Source: Mactromeris polynyma
Lineage: Eukaryota > Mollusca > Bivalvia > Venerida > Mactridae
Length of the DNA stretch: 64,000 nucleotides
Assembly: GCA_032209605.1 (NCBI GenBank)
Contig: JASFXZ010000004.1
Location: forward strand, 34,382,401 to 34,446,400
Reading direction: 5' to 3'
Position 1 is the stretch's first letter. Every line of letters begins with the position of its first letter. A model generated the notes under the pieces. That model was not told the origin of the DNA and made no database searches. It saw nothing but the letters and a program-made list of their open reading frames with translations. The position numbers and the translations under genes were made by a program. Positions 1-13,137 of this stretch are shown here, piece by piece.

Positions 1-1659
1 TGCATGTTCTAAATGTCACGTCCCTTCCTTGCAATAGTCTCCAATAATTCTTTGTAAACGTTTATTTCCTTATAAAGGAACTTGAGGTTTAACGAAATAA
101 AACTACCACATAAATTACTATTATGTTAAGTGCATAAATTGGAAACAGTTGGTATGTCACACATAATATTAAACGCAATATTTTGCTTTCCATTTGCGAT
201 GCATTATATTGATTTGAATGTTGCGCGCATGCGCTCAATGTGGAAACAACAGTGTGTCGGATATTTAAAGTAGGTTTATTATGTGTCATAGGCAACACAT
301 ACATAATCATAAATAAAAAAAATGATATCAATAACCAATGTATATATGGATTAAGAAACGCTTTAATTATAGTGTTTTTAAAAATTTATACCAATAATTA
401 GGTGATCAAATTCGTAATATATTGATAAGAATAAATAACAAATAAATAGTGGAATACAAATATAATAACATGTTGTACAATACAATACTAAGTTCGCTGG
501 CCACATATTAAGTGATCGGTGAGAGCAAAATAGTCACCACAGGCGTAGTGAACATTTACAAATGAAATATGATGGTTAACACAAATAGAAATAAAAGTAC
601 AATGTAGTTTTTACAGATCGGTGGGTTTTCTTTTCGACATAGTACGAATAGAATTCACTATTTAGTCGTCGCATGAAGTTGTATGGATGTTTGTGGAGTC
701 AGAATGGCTTTGTGCTGTTTTCTTTTCAGTACTTTTTATTGATTGTCAGAGTTATAAAGACTGTATGAGCTTTTATTTGATATATGGAATTCATTGCTGA
801 TGAATTCCGCCTGCTTATCAATTTTGTCGAAAGCTGGACGAGACATGCGTTTCTATTTTGATATTTTCTGCTCATGGGCATAATGCTTTTCAGGATAACT
901 TTTCTTGATTTATTTATAACCGAAGAAGAAAGAGTCGGGTAATGATAACTGGTCGTTGTTTCGTGAAAAAATAAAATGTAATGTGGCGCTTATATACATA
1001 TAGAAATACTAGATATATATTGTATGTATATATTTATCTAAAACGTATGCATTATAATTAAGGTAATTAAGTTACAAAAAATAACAGTTCTGCAAAGTTT
1101 TAGAGAGACAGAGAGTTTGAATCCTTGTGAGAAGGTCAAGAGTGCGAATTTCGTTTATGTTGACCGGCACGAGCTTCATAACCCCTGGGTAAGGCTAGAG
1201 TACTGGTTAGTAACACATAAACAAACGTAGGGATTGATTAAAGAGCGCAACTTTAGTGCGCATGTTCTTTTCGATTAGTGTAGTGTTTGCATTGGGTTAA
1301 AGATGTATAAGGGAGTAGTTTACTATTTTCTTTTACGATGCAAAGATTTTTTCTGAACTTTATAGTCACCAAGCACAATACAAATAATGATATCATTCTG
1401 TTTAATTGAATGATTCCATTATTGTTTTGCAGTTTTCCTTCTACTTTCTTTTTCTATATACTTTATCATTAAAAACAGAAAAGTCATTGATATTTGAAAT
1501 TCTACATTTGAAATTATAAAATGATCTTCATAAAATATTTAAAACTAACTTAGTTTATGAAAATTTAAAACGATAATGGGTTACCAAGTATATTAAGGGT
1601 AATTTTTTTCAACTTTCACTTTCCATATATACTACATTTGAAACACAATAAAACAATCT
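1..1659. other. AT-rich non-coding stretch
   Basis: No exon, RNA gene or recognisable element was seen on either strand. The open frames here are short, lack splice context and resemble no family I recognise. Confidence 0.5.
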
Positions 1660-1985
1660 TTATCTTAAAATCAAGCAAGGTGACCTATTATTTTTATTTC
1701 ACATTTTCATTCAGACAGTGACTCTCATATGGTATACCAAGTTGTAAGAAAATCTCTTCGCTAGAAAAAATATAATAAACTTGCATCGATTTTGCTCTGT
1801 ATTCATGTGAAATAGTCACGTTTTAAATCTTCATTATCATAAAATCGAGCAAGGTGACCTATCAGTTTTATTTCATAGTTTGGCTAGATACATTACACTG
1901 ATCAAATATAAAAGTTTAAAGGAAATCTCTGCGGTAGAAAGAATACTGCCTTATTGTAGGATACGTCTTTAGCTTGTAAAAATAA
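1660..1985. repeat. Two-copy tandem duplication, about 172 bp unit
   Basis: A segment beginning 'gcaaggtgacctat' near 1676 recurs near 1848, about 172 bases on. Further matching pairs at the same spacing include 'aaatctcttcgctagaaa' near 1749 and its counterpart 'aaatctctgcggtagaaa'. The copies are diverged, so the duplication is not recent. The right end carries 'ccttattgtaggatacg', which reappears in reverse orientation at about 32068-32092, suggesting the edge of a dispersed element. No coding potential is seen. Confidence 0.65.
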
Positions 1986-2008
1986 GTAAACGTTTAATTG
2001 TTTTTTCA

Positions 2009-2042
2009 ATACGAGGGCTGTCTATAAAGTTCGTGTACAGGG
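2009..2042 (+). mobile_element. Possible mariner-type terminal repeat remnant
   Basis: The string 'tacgagggctgtctataaag' followed by 'ttcgtg' resembles terminal inverted repeats of mariner-like transposons, which often begin TACGAGGG and continue into an AAAGTT motif. No transposase fragment and no matching inverted end were found nearby, so at most this is a solitary end. The family assignment is from memory of the motif only. Confidence 0.22.
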
Positions 2043-2999
2043 CTTGACATTTTCAAAACGTCAATGTATATTGTCATACGTGCACATTTTATAAGTGCGT
2101 TCGATTTTGAGTATGTGTACATGTGTATATTTGCGTTCAGTATTAAGCAAGTATATATATCGTAGATCGTAATAGTTTATATTGGTTGCTTTGGTTCCAG
2201 TGTTTGTATCATTCATTTTCCCTACATGTTGAAACGAAAGCAAGATAGACACACTTCAACACACTATAGATATATGAAATTCACATTTCTACACGTAGCG
2301 GCTACCGAAGTAAGAAATGCCATGTAGATCTATGATCTTATTTTTATATGAACTTATATGTTATCTCTCATATTTGGCATTGGTTTCGTTTGATATTACT
2401 GGGAGGATGTGCTGCGATTAACAACTTTATTAGTACATGGATTATTTCCATGTGACCAGTCAGTAAATATTTGCATTTAATGCTTGATGAAATGAATTTT
2501 GCATTTATTAATACATAAATTTAATAACTGTTTAAATAGCTTCATTAATAGAGATATATATGACAAGTGAGAACAATAGTTTTGACATATTTATGGAAAA
2601 ATAAAATCGCTCGGCGCCGCAATATTGTGACTGAGCTAAAACATTTACCGATAGTGTGCCTTCGCGGTCTAAAACATGAACAATCGTCGAAGAAAGCACA
2701 TTTTACTGATCTTCTGAATATTGCAAAAGTGCAATATCAAAATGATACCGGTATATCGTCTAATCTGTGTCTAATATTGCAATATACCGATATTCCGCTA
2801 TACCGTGACATTCCAATAAATTACAAGCAAAATACATGCGCAATATTTTACTGCTTTCTTTTGCTCATCTAAAAACGCATCTAAAAATGTTCGTACTTGA
2901 TATGAAACAATACAATGCTTGCTTGGAAATTATCAAGATTACACGAAGAGGCCATGTTAACTTAATATTACATCGCATAGTACTATTTGCACTTGTTAG
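2043..2999. other. Non-coding stretch
   Basis: Nothing recognisable. The open frame at 2567-2872 begins at a non-ATG codon, resembles no known family, and lies in AT-rich sequence with no splice sites that join it to anything. Confidence 0.45.
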
Positions 3000-3130
3000 T
3001 TCTTACTATTGCCCCTGGTAACCGTATTACTGCTGTAACTGCTATATCTGATTTTACCTTCCTTACTTCTACTGCTGGCGTTATCACCGCTATTGTCGCT
3101 AATATTGCCCTTACTGGGGTTGTAACGAGT
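3000..3130. repeat. Low-complexity (ttactgctg)-like tract
   Basis: Degenerate short repeats built from 'ttactgct', 'gctattg' and 'cttactg' words. The same vocabulary forms the longer tract at 4125-4494, so the two blocks look like decayed pieces of one simple-sequence expansion. Confidence 0.55.
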
Positions 3131-3499
3131 ATCCGAATATCAGAGCACTCACGGTTCAAGCAATCCAAGTACCAGATTCGTCCTATGTAAGATCGTCGAT
3201 TCGCGAATTATATTATCTAAACATGTAATTTACTTTAAGACAAACTAATTCAAGTTTACCATTTCATTTTCAGCGATAGATAATTCTAGAAACATTAAAG
3301 ACATTGGTATGTATTGAAACAAAACTGAAAATAGATCACGTGACACATGTAGAGCTAGAGGAAGCATAGTTTCGAAGTAAAGGAATCTCGAAATAGCTAA
3401 TATTTTACGATAAAACAATTATTAAAATTAATTTGAATATTAATTAAATAACATAGATAATGTTTGAGAATTATAATGTTATCGTGTTTTACTTGTGTT

Positions 3500-3945
3500 T
3501 TTAATGGTGTGGAGTATATATAACCAATTACTGGATATACGGTACAACACATTGACCGATTTTTATACATCTATAGTCCATTGTTTTTTTATCTAAAATA
3601 TATGTCTTAAACATATATCCCACTTACTGAACATACATGTTTACGTACTTATGTATAACATCAGGTGCTGATAGGATCATTACATGAATTTGAGTTAAAG
3701 CTTTGTATACTGGATATAATGTATATACAATGTACATGTAGTCCAAGACATTGTAAATATATCTCCTTGTGCTGAATGTTAGACACATATACGGGATATA
3801 TAGCTCACGGTATTAACTACATAGTCCCATTTACTGAACATACAGCTCAATGTGCTGGATAGATCCCCATACATTGGATGTCTAGCCTTTATCTGCACAT
3901 ACTGAGAACAGTTCCAGGGGATACACGGGACTTTAAACAAACGGC
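3500..3945 (+). repeat. Dispersed repeat, copy 1 (related copy at about 29850-30320)
   Basis: Colinear similarity to a segment 26 kb away. Shared landmarks in the same order include 'aatgtacatgtagtccaa' (versus 'aatgtacttgtagtccaa'), 'atatagctcacggtatta' (versus 'atattgctcacggtatta'), 'ctggatagatccccat' (versus 'ctggatagttccccat') and 'ggggatacac'. Inside, a loose repeat of 'actggatata'-like words is visible. It is either an old segmental duplication or a transposable element without a recognisable gene. Confidence 0.65.
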
Positions 3946-4124
3946 AATGATTTATACTTATAATGATTTCAATGAACACTTCACATACTTCACATTATGT
4001 TTTCGCTTTGTTAAATTTTGTAAATGTCGATTATGCTTCAAAATACACAAAAATGACCGACAGAAGCAAAGGGTAGGCAACATTCAAAGACAAAGCCTTC
4101 GTAAACCGATTACAAGGTCTACTA

Positions 4125-4494
4125 ATAATCTTACCGACCTTATTATTGCTCTTACTGCTACTATAAATGCTCTTACCGTCCTTGAAGTTATTACAACTGT
4201 TACTTTTGCCCTTACCATCCTGCCTATTATAACTACTCTTACTGCTACCATTGGTCTAACCATCCTAACTACTGCTACTGTTCTTACTGCTTCTATTGCT
4301 TTTATCCTGCTTACTTCTGCTACTGCTATTGCTGCTACTATTTCATTTACTGTCCATACTATTTCTATTGATCTGACTGCTGTTACTGCTACTAACTATC
4401 TTAACGTCTTTTCTACTGATACTGCTCTTACTGCTACTATTGCTCTTACCATCCTTACAATTGCTACTGTTCTTACTGCTTCTATTGCTCATTC
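4125..4494 (+). repeat. Degenerate 'cttactgctactattgct' simple repeat with an open Thr/Ile/Leu frame
   Basis: The tract is made of imperfect units of roughly 15-18 bases based on 'cttactgctactattgct'. One frame stays open from about 3878 to 4555 and reads as Thr-Ile-Leu-Ala repeats such as 'LTATIALTILTIATVLTASI'. Such composition follows directly from the repeat and has no resemblance to a protein family I know. The tract runs straight into the satellite array at about 4495. I treat it as a decayed microsatellite rather than a gene. Confidence 0.6.
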
Positions 4495-6097
4495 AAGTGC
4501 TCTATTTTCCTCACGTATTGCATTCAAATTAGTAAGATTTTCACATTATAGATGAATTGAAGGTCAATATATCCACAAATGAACTCAAATATACCCATAA
4601 ATTATTTCAAAGCGGGAAATTGTGCATAGGTATATTAGGTCATCATAATCAACAGGTGAACTCTATTTTCCTCACTTATTGCACTCAAAACAATGAATAT
4701 AAGATATTATATATGAATTTTAGGTCAATATATTTAAAAATGAACTCATTTAAACCCATGAATTGCATTAAAAGTGGAAAATTGTGCATATTCTTTTGGT
4801 ATATAAGGTCAATGTAATCAAAAGGGGAACTCTATTTTACTCACTAATTGCATTCAAAATAGTAAATATAACAAATTATATATGACTTTTAGGTCACTAG
4901 ATTAACAAATGAACTCAAATATACCATCAATTGCATTGAAAGTGGGAAATTGTGCATATTCTTTAGGTATATTAGGTCAATATAATCAACAGGTAAACTC
5001 TATTTTTCCCACTAATTGCATTCAAAATAGTGAATATAACACATTATATATGAATATTAGGTCAATATAGTCACACTTGAAGTCAAATATACCATAAACT
5101 ACATTGAAAGTGGGAAATTGTGCATATTCTTAGGTATATGAGGTCAATATAATCAACAGGTAAACTCTATTTTTCCCACTAATTGCATTCAAAATAGTGA
5201 ATATAACACATTATATATGAATATTAGGTCAATATAGTCACAATTGAAGTCAAATATACCATAAATTATATTGAAAGTGGGAAATTGTGCATATTCTTTA
5301 GGTATATTAGGTCAATATAATCAACAGGTGTACTCTATTTTCCTCACTAATTGCATTCCAAACAGTGAATATAACATAATTATATACATTTTAGGTCAAT
5401 GTATTCACAAATGCACTCAAATAAGTAAATATAACAAATTATAAATGACTTTTTTGTCACTAGATTAACAAATGAACTCAAATATACCATAAATTGCATT
5501 GAAAGTGGGAAATTGTGCATATTCTTAGGTATATTAGGTCAATATAATCTACAGGTAAACTCTATTGTTCCCACTAATTGCATTCAAAATAGTGAATATA
5601 ACACATTATATATGAATATTAGGTCAATATAGTCACACTTGAAGTCAAATATACCATAAACTACATTGTAAGTGGTAAATTGTGTATATTCTTTACATAT
5701 ATTGGGTGAATGTAATCAAAAGGTGAACTCTATTTTACTCACTAATTGCATTCAAAATAGTAAATATAACAAATTATATATGACTTTTAGGTCACTAGAT
5801 TAACAAATGAACTCAAATATACCGTCAATTGCATTGAAAGTGGGAAATTGTGCATATTCTTTAGGTATATTAGGTCAATATAATCAACAGGTAAACTCTA
5901 TTTTTCCCACTAATTGCATTCAAAATAGTGAATATAACACATTATATATGAATATTAGGTCAATATAGTCACACTTGAAGTCAAATATACCATAAACTAC
6001 ATTGAAAGTGGGAAATTGTGCATATTCTATGGGTATTTTCGGTCAATATAATGAACAGGTGAACTCTATTTTCCTCACTAATTGCATTCAAAATAGT

Positions 6098-6209
6098 AAA
6101 GTATTCATTTCCAACGAGTGAGGGTATTTTCTTTATTTCCAACGAGTGAGAACCGGTTAAATGTTTAACATACGGCGTATTTTTGCGGAGCTCCGTCCAC
6201 CATGCGCAA
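6098..6209 (+). repeat. Shortened copy of the non-satellite spacer
   Basis: A non-satellite insert starting 'aaagtattcatttccaacg' and ending at 'gtccaccatgcgcaaaatga' interrupts the satellite. It matches only the last roughly 110 bases of the longer spacers at 10061-10708 and 13790-14408. The first roughly 500 bases of those copies are missing here. Confidence 0.8.
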
Positions 6210-9200
6210 AATGAACTCAAATATACCCATAAACAGCATTGACAATGGGAAATTGTGCAAATTCTTTAGGTATATTAGGTCAATATAATCAAAAGGTGAA
6301 CTCTATTTTCCTCACTAATTGCATTCAAAACAGTGAATATAACATATTATATATGCATTTATGTCAATATATTCACAACAGGACTGAAATATACCCATAA
6401 ATTGCATTCAAAATAGGAAATTTGGCATAATCTATAGGTATATTAGGTCAATATAATCAACAGGTGAACTCTATTTTCCTCACTAATTGCATTCAAAATT
6501 GTAAATATAACACGTTTTATATGAATTTGTGGTCAATATATTCAAAATTGAACTCAGATATACCAAAAAATTACATTGAAAGTGGTAAATTGTGCATATT
6601 CTTTAGGCATACTAGGTCAATATAATCAACAGATGAACTCTATTTTCCTCACTAATTGCATTTAAAATAGTAAATATAACACATTATATATGAATATTAG
6701 TTCAATATAGTCAATCTTGAACTCAAATATACCCATCAATTGCATTGAAAGTGGGAAATTGTGCATATTCAATGGGTATATTAGGTCAATATAATCAGCA
6801 GGTGAACTCTATTTTCCTCACTTATTGCATTCAAAATTGTAAATATAACACGTTTTATATGAATTTGTGGTCAATATATTCAAAAATGAACTCAGATGTA
6901 CCAATAAATGACATTGAAAGTGGTAAATTGTGCATATTCTTTAGGCATACTAGGTCAATATAATCAACAGATGAACTCTATTTTCCTCACTCATTGCATT
7001 CAAAATTGTAAATATAATACGTTTTATATGAATTTGTGGTCAATATATTCAAAAATGAACTCAGATGTACCAAAAAATTGCATTGAAAGTGGTAAATTGT
7101 GCATATTCCTTAGGCATACTAGGTCAATATAATCAACATATGAACTCTATTTTCCTCACTAATTGCATTTAAAATAGTAAATATAACACATTATATATGA
7201 ATATTAGTTCAATATAGTCAATCTTGAACTCAAATATACCCATCAATTGCATTGAAAGTGGGAAATTGTGCATATTCAATGGGTATATTAGGTCAATATA
7301 ATCATCAGGTGAACTCTATTTTCCTCACTTATTGCATTCAAAATTGTAAATATAATACGTTTTATATGAATTTGTGGTCAATATATTCAAAAATGAACTC
7401 AGATGTACCAATAAATTACATTGAAAGTGGTAAATTGTGCATGAACTCTATTTTCCTCACTAATTGCATTTAAAATAGTAAATATAACACATTATATATG
7501 CATTTTAGGTCAATATATTCAAAAATGAACTCATTTAAACCCATAAATTGTATTCAAAATAGATAATTGAGCATATTCTATAGGTATTTTAGGTCAATTT
7601 CTATCAACAGGTAAACTCTATTTTCCTCACTAATTGCATACAAAATAGTAAGATTTACACATTATAGATGTATTTATGGTCAAGATATTCGAAAATGAAC
7701 TCAAATATACCCATAAATTGCAAATTGAAAGTGGGAAATTGTGCATATCATTTGGGTATATTAGGTTAATGTAATCAAGAGGTGAACTCTACTTTCCTCA
7801 CTAATTGCATTCAAAACAATGAATATCACACATTATATATGACTTTTAGGTCAATTTTTTCACAAATGTACACAAATATACCCATGAATTTCATTGTAAG
7901 TAGTAAATTGTGCATATTCTTCAGGTATATTGGGTCAATGTAATCAAATGGTGAGCTCTATTTACTCACTTATTGCATTCAAAATAGTAAATATAACAAA
8001 TTATATATGACTTTTAGGTCACTAGATTAACAAATGAACTCAAATATACCATCAATTGCATTGAAAGTGGGAAATTGTGCATATTCTTTAGGTATTTTAG
8101 GTCAATATAATCAACAGGTAAACTCTATTTTTCCCACTAATTGCATTCAAAATAGTGAATATAACACATTATATATGAATATTAGGTCAATATAGTCACA
8201 ATTGAAGTCAAATATACCATAAATTATATTCAAAGTGGGAAATTGTGCATATTCTTTAGGTATATTAGGTCAATATAATCAACAGGTGTACTCTTTTTTC
8301 CTCACTAATTGCATTCCAAACAGTGAATATAACATAATTATATACATTTTAGGTCAATGTATTCACAAATGCACTCAAATAAGTAAATATAACAAATTAT
8401 AAATGACTTTTTTGTCACTAGATTAACAAATGAACTCAAATATACCATAAATTGCATTGAAAGTGGGAAATTGTGCATATTCTTAGGTATATTAGGTCAA
8501 TATAATCTACAGGTAAACTCTATTGTTCCCACTAATTGCATTCAAAATAGTGAATATAACACATTATATATGAATATTAGGTCAATATAGTCACACTTGA
8601 AGTCAAATATACCATAAACTACATTGAAAGTGGGAAATTGTGCATATTCTTTAGGTATTTTAGGTCAATATAATCAACAGGTAAACTCTATTTTTCCCAC
8701 TAATTGCATTCAAAATAGTGAATATAACACATTATATATGAATATTAGGTCAATATAGTCACAATTGAAGTCAAATATACCATAAATTATATTGAAAGTG
8801 GGAAATTGTGCATATTCTTTAGGTATATTAGGTCAATATAATCAACAGGTGTACTCTATTTTCCTCACTAATTGCATTCCAAACAGTGAATATAACATAA
8901 TTATATACATTTTAGGTCAATGTATTCACAAATTCACTCAAATAAGTAAATATAACAAATTATAAATGACTTTTTTGTCACTAGATTAACAAATGAACTC
9001 AAATATACCATAAATTGCATTGAAAGTGGGAAATTGTGCATATTCTTAGGTATATTAGGTCAATATAATCTACAGGTAAACTCTATTGTTCCCACTAATT
9101 GCATTCAAAATAGTGAATATAACACATTATATATGAATATTAGGTCAATATAGTCACAATTGAAGTCAAATATACCATAAATTATATTGAAAGTGGGAAA

Positions 9201-10060
9201 TTGTGCATATTCTTTAGGTTATATTAGGTCAATATAATCCACAGGTGTACTCTATTTTCCTCACTAATTGCATTCAAAAGCAGTTGAATATAACATGAAT
9301 ATATATACATTTTAGGTCAATGTATTCACAAATGTACGTCAAATAAGTAAATATAACAAATTATATATGACTTTTTGGTCACTAGATTAACAAATGAACT
9401 CAAAGATATACCATAAATTGCATTGAAAGTGGGAAATTGTGCATATTCGTTTTGGATATATAAGGGTCTATGTCATCAAAAGGTGAACTTTTTTTTCCCC
9501 ACTAATTTTATTCAAAACAGTGAATATCACACATGTATATATGACCTTTTAGGTCAATATTTTCACCAATGTGAACACAAATATACCCATGAATTGCATT
9601 GTAAGTGGTAAATTGTGTATATTCTTTACGTATATTGGGTGAATGTAATCAAAAGGTGAACGCTATTTTTACTCACTAATTGCATTCGAAATAGTATATA
9701 TAACAAATTATATATGTCTTTTAGGTCACGTAGATTAGACAAATGAACTCAAATATACCGTCAATTGCATTGAAAGTGGGAAATTGTGCATATTACTTTA
9801 GGTATATTGAGGTCAATATAATCAACAGGTAAAGTCTATTGTTCCACTAATTGCATTCAAAATAGTGAATATAGACACAATTATATATGAATATTAGGTC
9901 AATATAGTCACACTTGAAGTCAAATATACCATAAACTACAACTTGAAAGTGGGAAATCTGTGCAGTATTTTATGGTTATATTAGGTCAATATATATGAAC
10001 AGGTGAACTCTATTTTCCTCACTAATTGCATTCAAATAGTAAAGATAGCATGTTATATAT

Positions 10061-10708
10061 GAATTTAACAATATTTCGAATGAGACACTCTAATAACCGG
10101 CCTTAAAAATTATTCAAAGTAATCTGATCATATAGCCTAACTACCTGAAATTCATATTAATTAATGAAATTCAAATATACTAATATAATTACAACATTCT
10201 ATACATAATCATTTAAATACTTGAATTTGGATGTATTGATCTAATTTGTGTCAGATTGGTTTATTTCAAACCCATCTCATATCTTTCAAGTTAATTAATA
10301 ACTCTTTTAGCAAACCTATGCATGTTTTAAGCTATGAGGTTAATACTGATCTATGGTTCTTCTTTTTGATCACTTTTTAGTATTCTGTATTTCATAGTAC
10401 AAATCATATGATGCTTAAATGAAGGGTTGTCCTAAAAATGTAACGAATTTAAGATTCACAAGTACCTCAAAGTATTCAAACTGAACTAGAAGTACGTTAT
10501 ATTATACACTTCGCTCTTGCTTTACAATAACAGGGACCCTACACTTCCGCCCCCGCAAATACCGTGAAATGACCGCTAATATGAGGTCAAAGTATTCATT
10601 TCCAACGATGTGAGGGTATTTTCTCTTATTTCCAACGAGTGTAGAACCAGTTAAAAGTTTATAACATTACGGGCAGTGTTTTTCGCGGAGCTCCGTCCAA
10701 CATGCGCA
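10061..10708 (+). repeat. Non-satellite spacer copy within the array
   Basis: Unique-looking sequence from 'gaatttaacaatatttcg' to 'catgcgcaaaatgaact' interrupts the satellite. It is repeated almost colinearly at 13790-14408, showing that array plus spacer was amplified as a larger block. This copy carries many one- or two-base insertions relative to the other copy. It contains short direct repeats of 'atttccaacgagtgag' near its right end and no gene. Confidence 0.85.
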
Positions 10709-12937
10709 AAATGAACTAAAATATACCCATAAACAGCATTGAAAATGGGAAATTGTGCAAATTCTGTTAGGTGTATTAGGTCAATATAATCAAAAGGTGA
10801 ACTCTATTTTCCTCACTAATTGCATTCAAAACATTGAATATAACATATTATTGTGATGCATTTATGTCAATATATTCGACAACAGGACTGTAATATACCC
10901 ATACAACTTGCATTCAAAGTTTTAATTTGGCATAACTCTATAGGTATAGGTAAATATAATCAACAGGTGAACTCTATTTTCCCTCACTAATTGCATTCAA
11001 ATTTCGTAAATATAACACGTTTTATATGACTTTGCTGGTCAATATATTCAAAAAATGAACTCAGAGTGTACCAATAAATTACATTGAAAGTGGTAAATTG
11101 TGCATATTCTCTGTAGGCATACTAGGTCAATATAATTCAACAGATGAACTCTACTTTCCTCCTCACTAATTGCATTCAAAATGTAAATATAATACGTTTT
11201 ATATCGAATTTGGTGGTCATATATTCAAAAAATGAACTCAGAGTGTACCAAAAAATTACATTGAAACGTGGTAAATTGTGCATATTCTTTAGGCATACTA
11301 GGGTCAATATAATCAACAGATGGAACTCTATTTTCCTCACTAATTGCAGTTCAAAATTGTAAATATAATACGTTTGTATATGAATTTTGTGGTCAATATA
11401 TTCAAAAATGAACTCAGATGTACCAATAAATGACAGTTGAAAGTGGTAAATTGTAGTGCATATTTCTTTAGGCATACTAGGTCAATATAATCAACAGATG
11501 AACTCTATTTTTCCTCACTAATTGCATTCAAAATTGTAAATATAATACGTTTATATGAATTTTGTGGTCAATTATATTCAAAAATGAACTCAGATGTACC
11601 AAAGACAATTACATGAAGGTAAATTGTGCATATTCTTTAGGCAGCACATAGGTCAATATTATCAACAGATGAACTCTATTTTCCTCACTAATTGCATTTA
11701 AAATTAGTAAACTCTATAACACATTATATATGAATATTAGTTCAATATAGTCAATCTTGACCTCAAATATAACCATCAATTGCATTGAAAGTGGAAATTG
11801 TGCATATTCTAATGGTATATTAGGTCAATATAATCAACAGGTGAGACTCTATTTTCCTCACTTATTGCATTCAAAATTGTAAATACTAATACTACGTTTT
11901 ATATGAATTGCGTGGTCAATATATTCAAAAATGAACTCAGATGTACCAAAAAATTAGCATTGAAAGTGGTAAATTGTGCATATTCTTTAGGCATACTAGG
12001 TCAATATAATCAACAGATGAACTCTATTTTCCTCACTAAATTGCATTTAAAATAGTAAATATAACACATTGTATATGCATTTAGGTCAATATATTCAAAA
12101 ATGAACTCATTTAAACCCATAAATTATATTCAAAATAGATAATTGAGCATATTCTAATAGGTATTTTAGGTCACTATCTATCAACCAGGTAAACTCTATT
12201 TTCCTCGACTAATTGCATACACAAATAGTAAGATTTAGCACATTATAGATGTATTTATGGTCAGTATATTCGAGAATGAACTCAAATATACCCCATAAAT
12301 TGCAAATCTGGAAAGTGGAAAATTGTGCATAATCCTTTGGGTATATTAGGTCAATGTAATCAAGAGGTGACCTCTACTTTCCTCACTAATTGCATTCAAA
12401 ACAATGAATATCACACATGATATATAGACTTTTTAGGTCAATTTTTTCACAAAGTTTACACAAATATAACCATGAAATTTCATTGTAAGTAGTAAATTGT
12501 GCATATTCTTCCATGTATATTGGGTCAATGTGATCAAAAGGTGAGCTCTATTTACTCACTAATTGCATTCAAAATAGTAATATAACAAATTATATATGAC
12601 TTTTAGGTCACTAGATTAACAAATGAACTCTCAATATACCATCAATCTGCATGTGAAAGCTCGGAAATTGGTGCATATTTCTTAGGTATATTCAGGCTCA
12701 ATATAATCAACAGGTAAACCTCTATTTTTCCTCACTAATAGCATTCAAAATAGTAAATATATAACATTATATATTGAATATTAGGTTGGAATACAGTCAC
12801 ACTTGAAGTCAAATTATACATAAATGTATATTGAAAGTGGGAATTCGTGCATATTCTTTTCGGTAGACTTGTATTAGGTCAATATAACATCAACAGGTGA
12901 ACTATATTTTCCCCACTAATCTGCATTGAAAATAGTA

Positions 12938-13137
12938 NNNNNNNNNNNNNNNNNNNNNNNNNNNNNNNNNNNNNNNNNNNNNNNNNNNNNNNNNNNNNNN
13001 NNNNNNNNNNNNNNNNNNNNNNNNNNNNNNNNNNNNNNNNNNNNNNNNNNNNNNNNNNNNNNNNNNNNNNNNNNNNNNNNNNNNNNNNNNNNNNNNNNNN
13101 NNNNNNNNNNNNNNNNNNNNNNNNNNNNNNNNNNNNN
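12938..13137. other. Assembly gap of 200 N
   Basis: Exactly 200 consecutive N lie inside the satellite. A round number like this usually means a gap of unknown size. The true satellite length here cannot be read from this window. Confidence 0.99.

Larger units (their letters stand above)
4495..12937 (+). repeat. Satellite array, about 168 bp dimeric unit (left block)
   Basis: Direct tandem repetition of an AT-rich unit. The landmark 'ctcactaatt' falls at 6311, 6479 and 6648, giving 168-169 bases per unit. Each unit divides into two related halves of about 84 bases: half A starts 'ggtcaatataatcaacaggt' and contains 'aattgcattcaaaa'; half B starts 'ggtcaatatattcaaaaatg' and contains 'aattgcattgaaag'. 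Copies vary by substitutions and by small deletions of part of a unit. The unit length is near one nucleosome repeat. From about 9200 to 12937 the units carry many extra single bases (see findings). Short open frames arise because 168 is a multiple of 3, but most copies are interrupted by stops, so no gene is called. The array starts directly after the simple repeat ending near 4494. Confidence 0.93.

Noticed and set aside
6745..7473. Series of similar 70-residue open frames in the satellite
   Set aside because: The unit length is a multiple of three, so frames recur by repetition; most units carry stops and there is no resemblance to a protein family.
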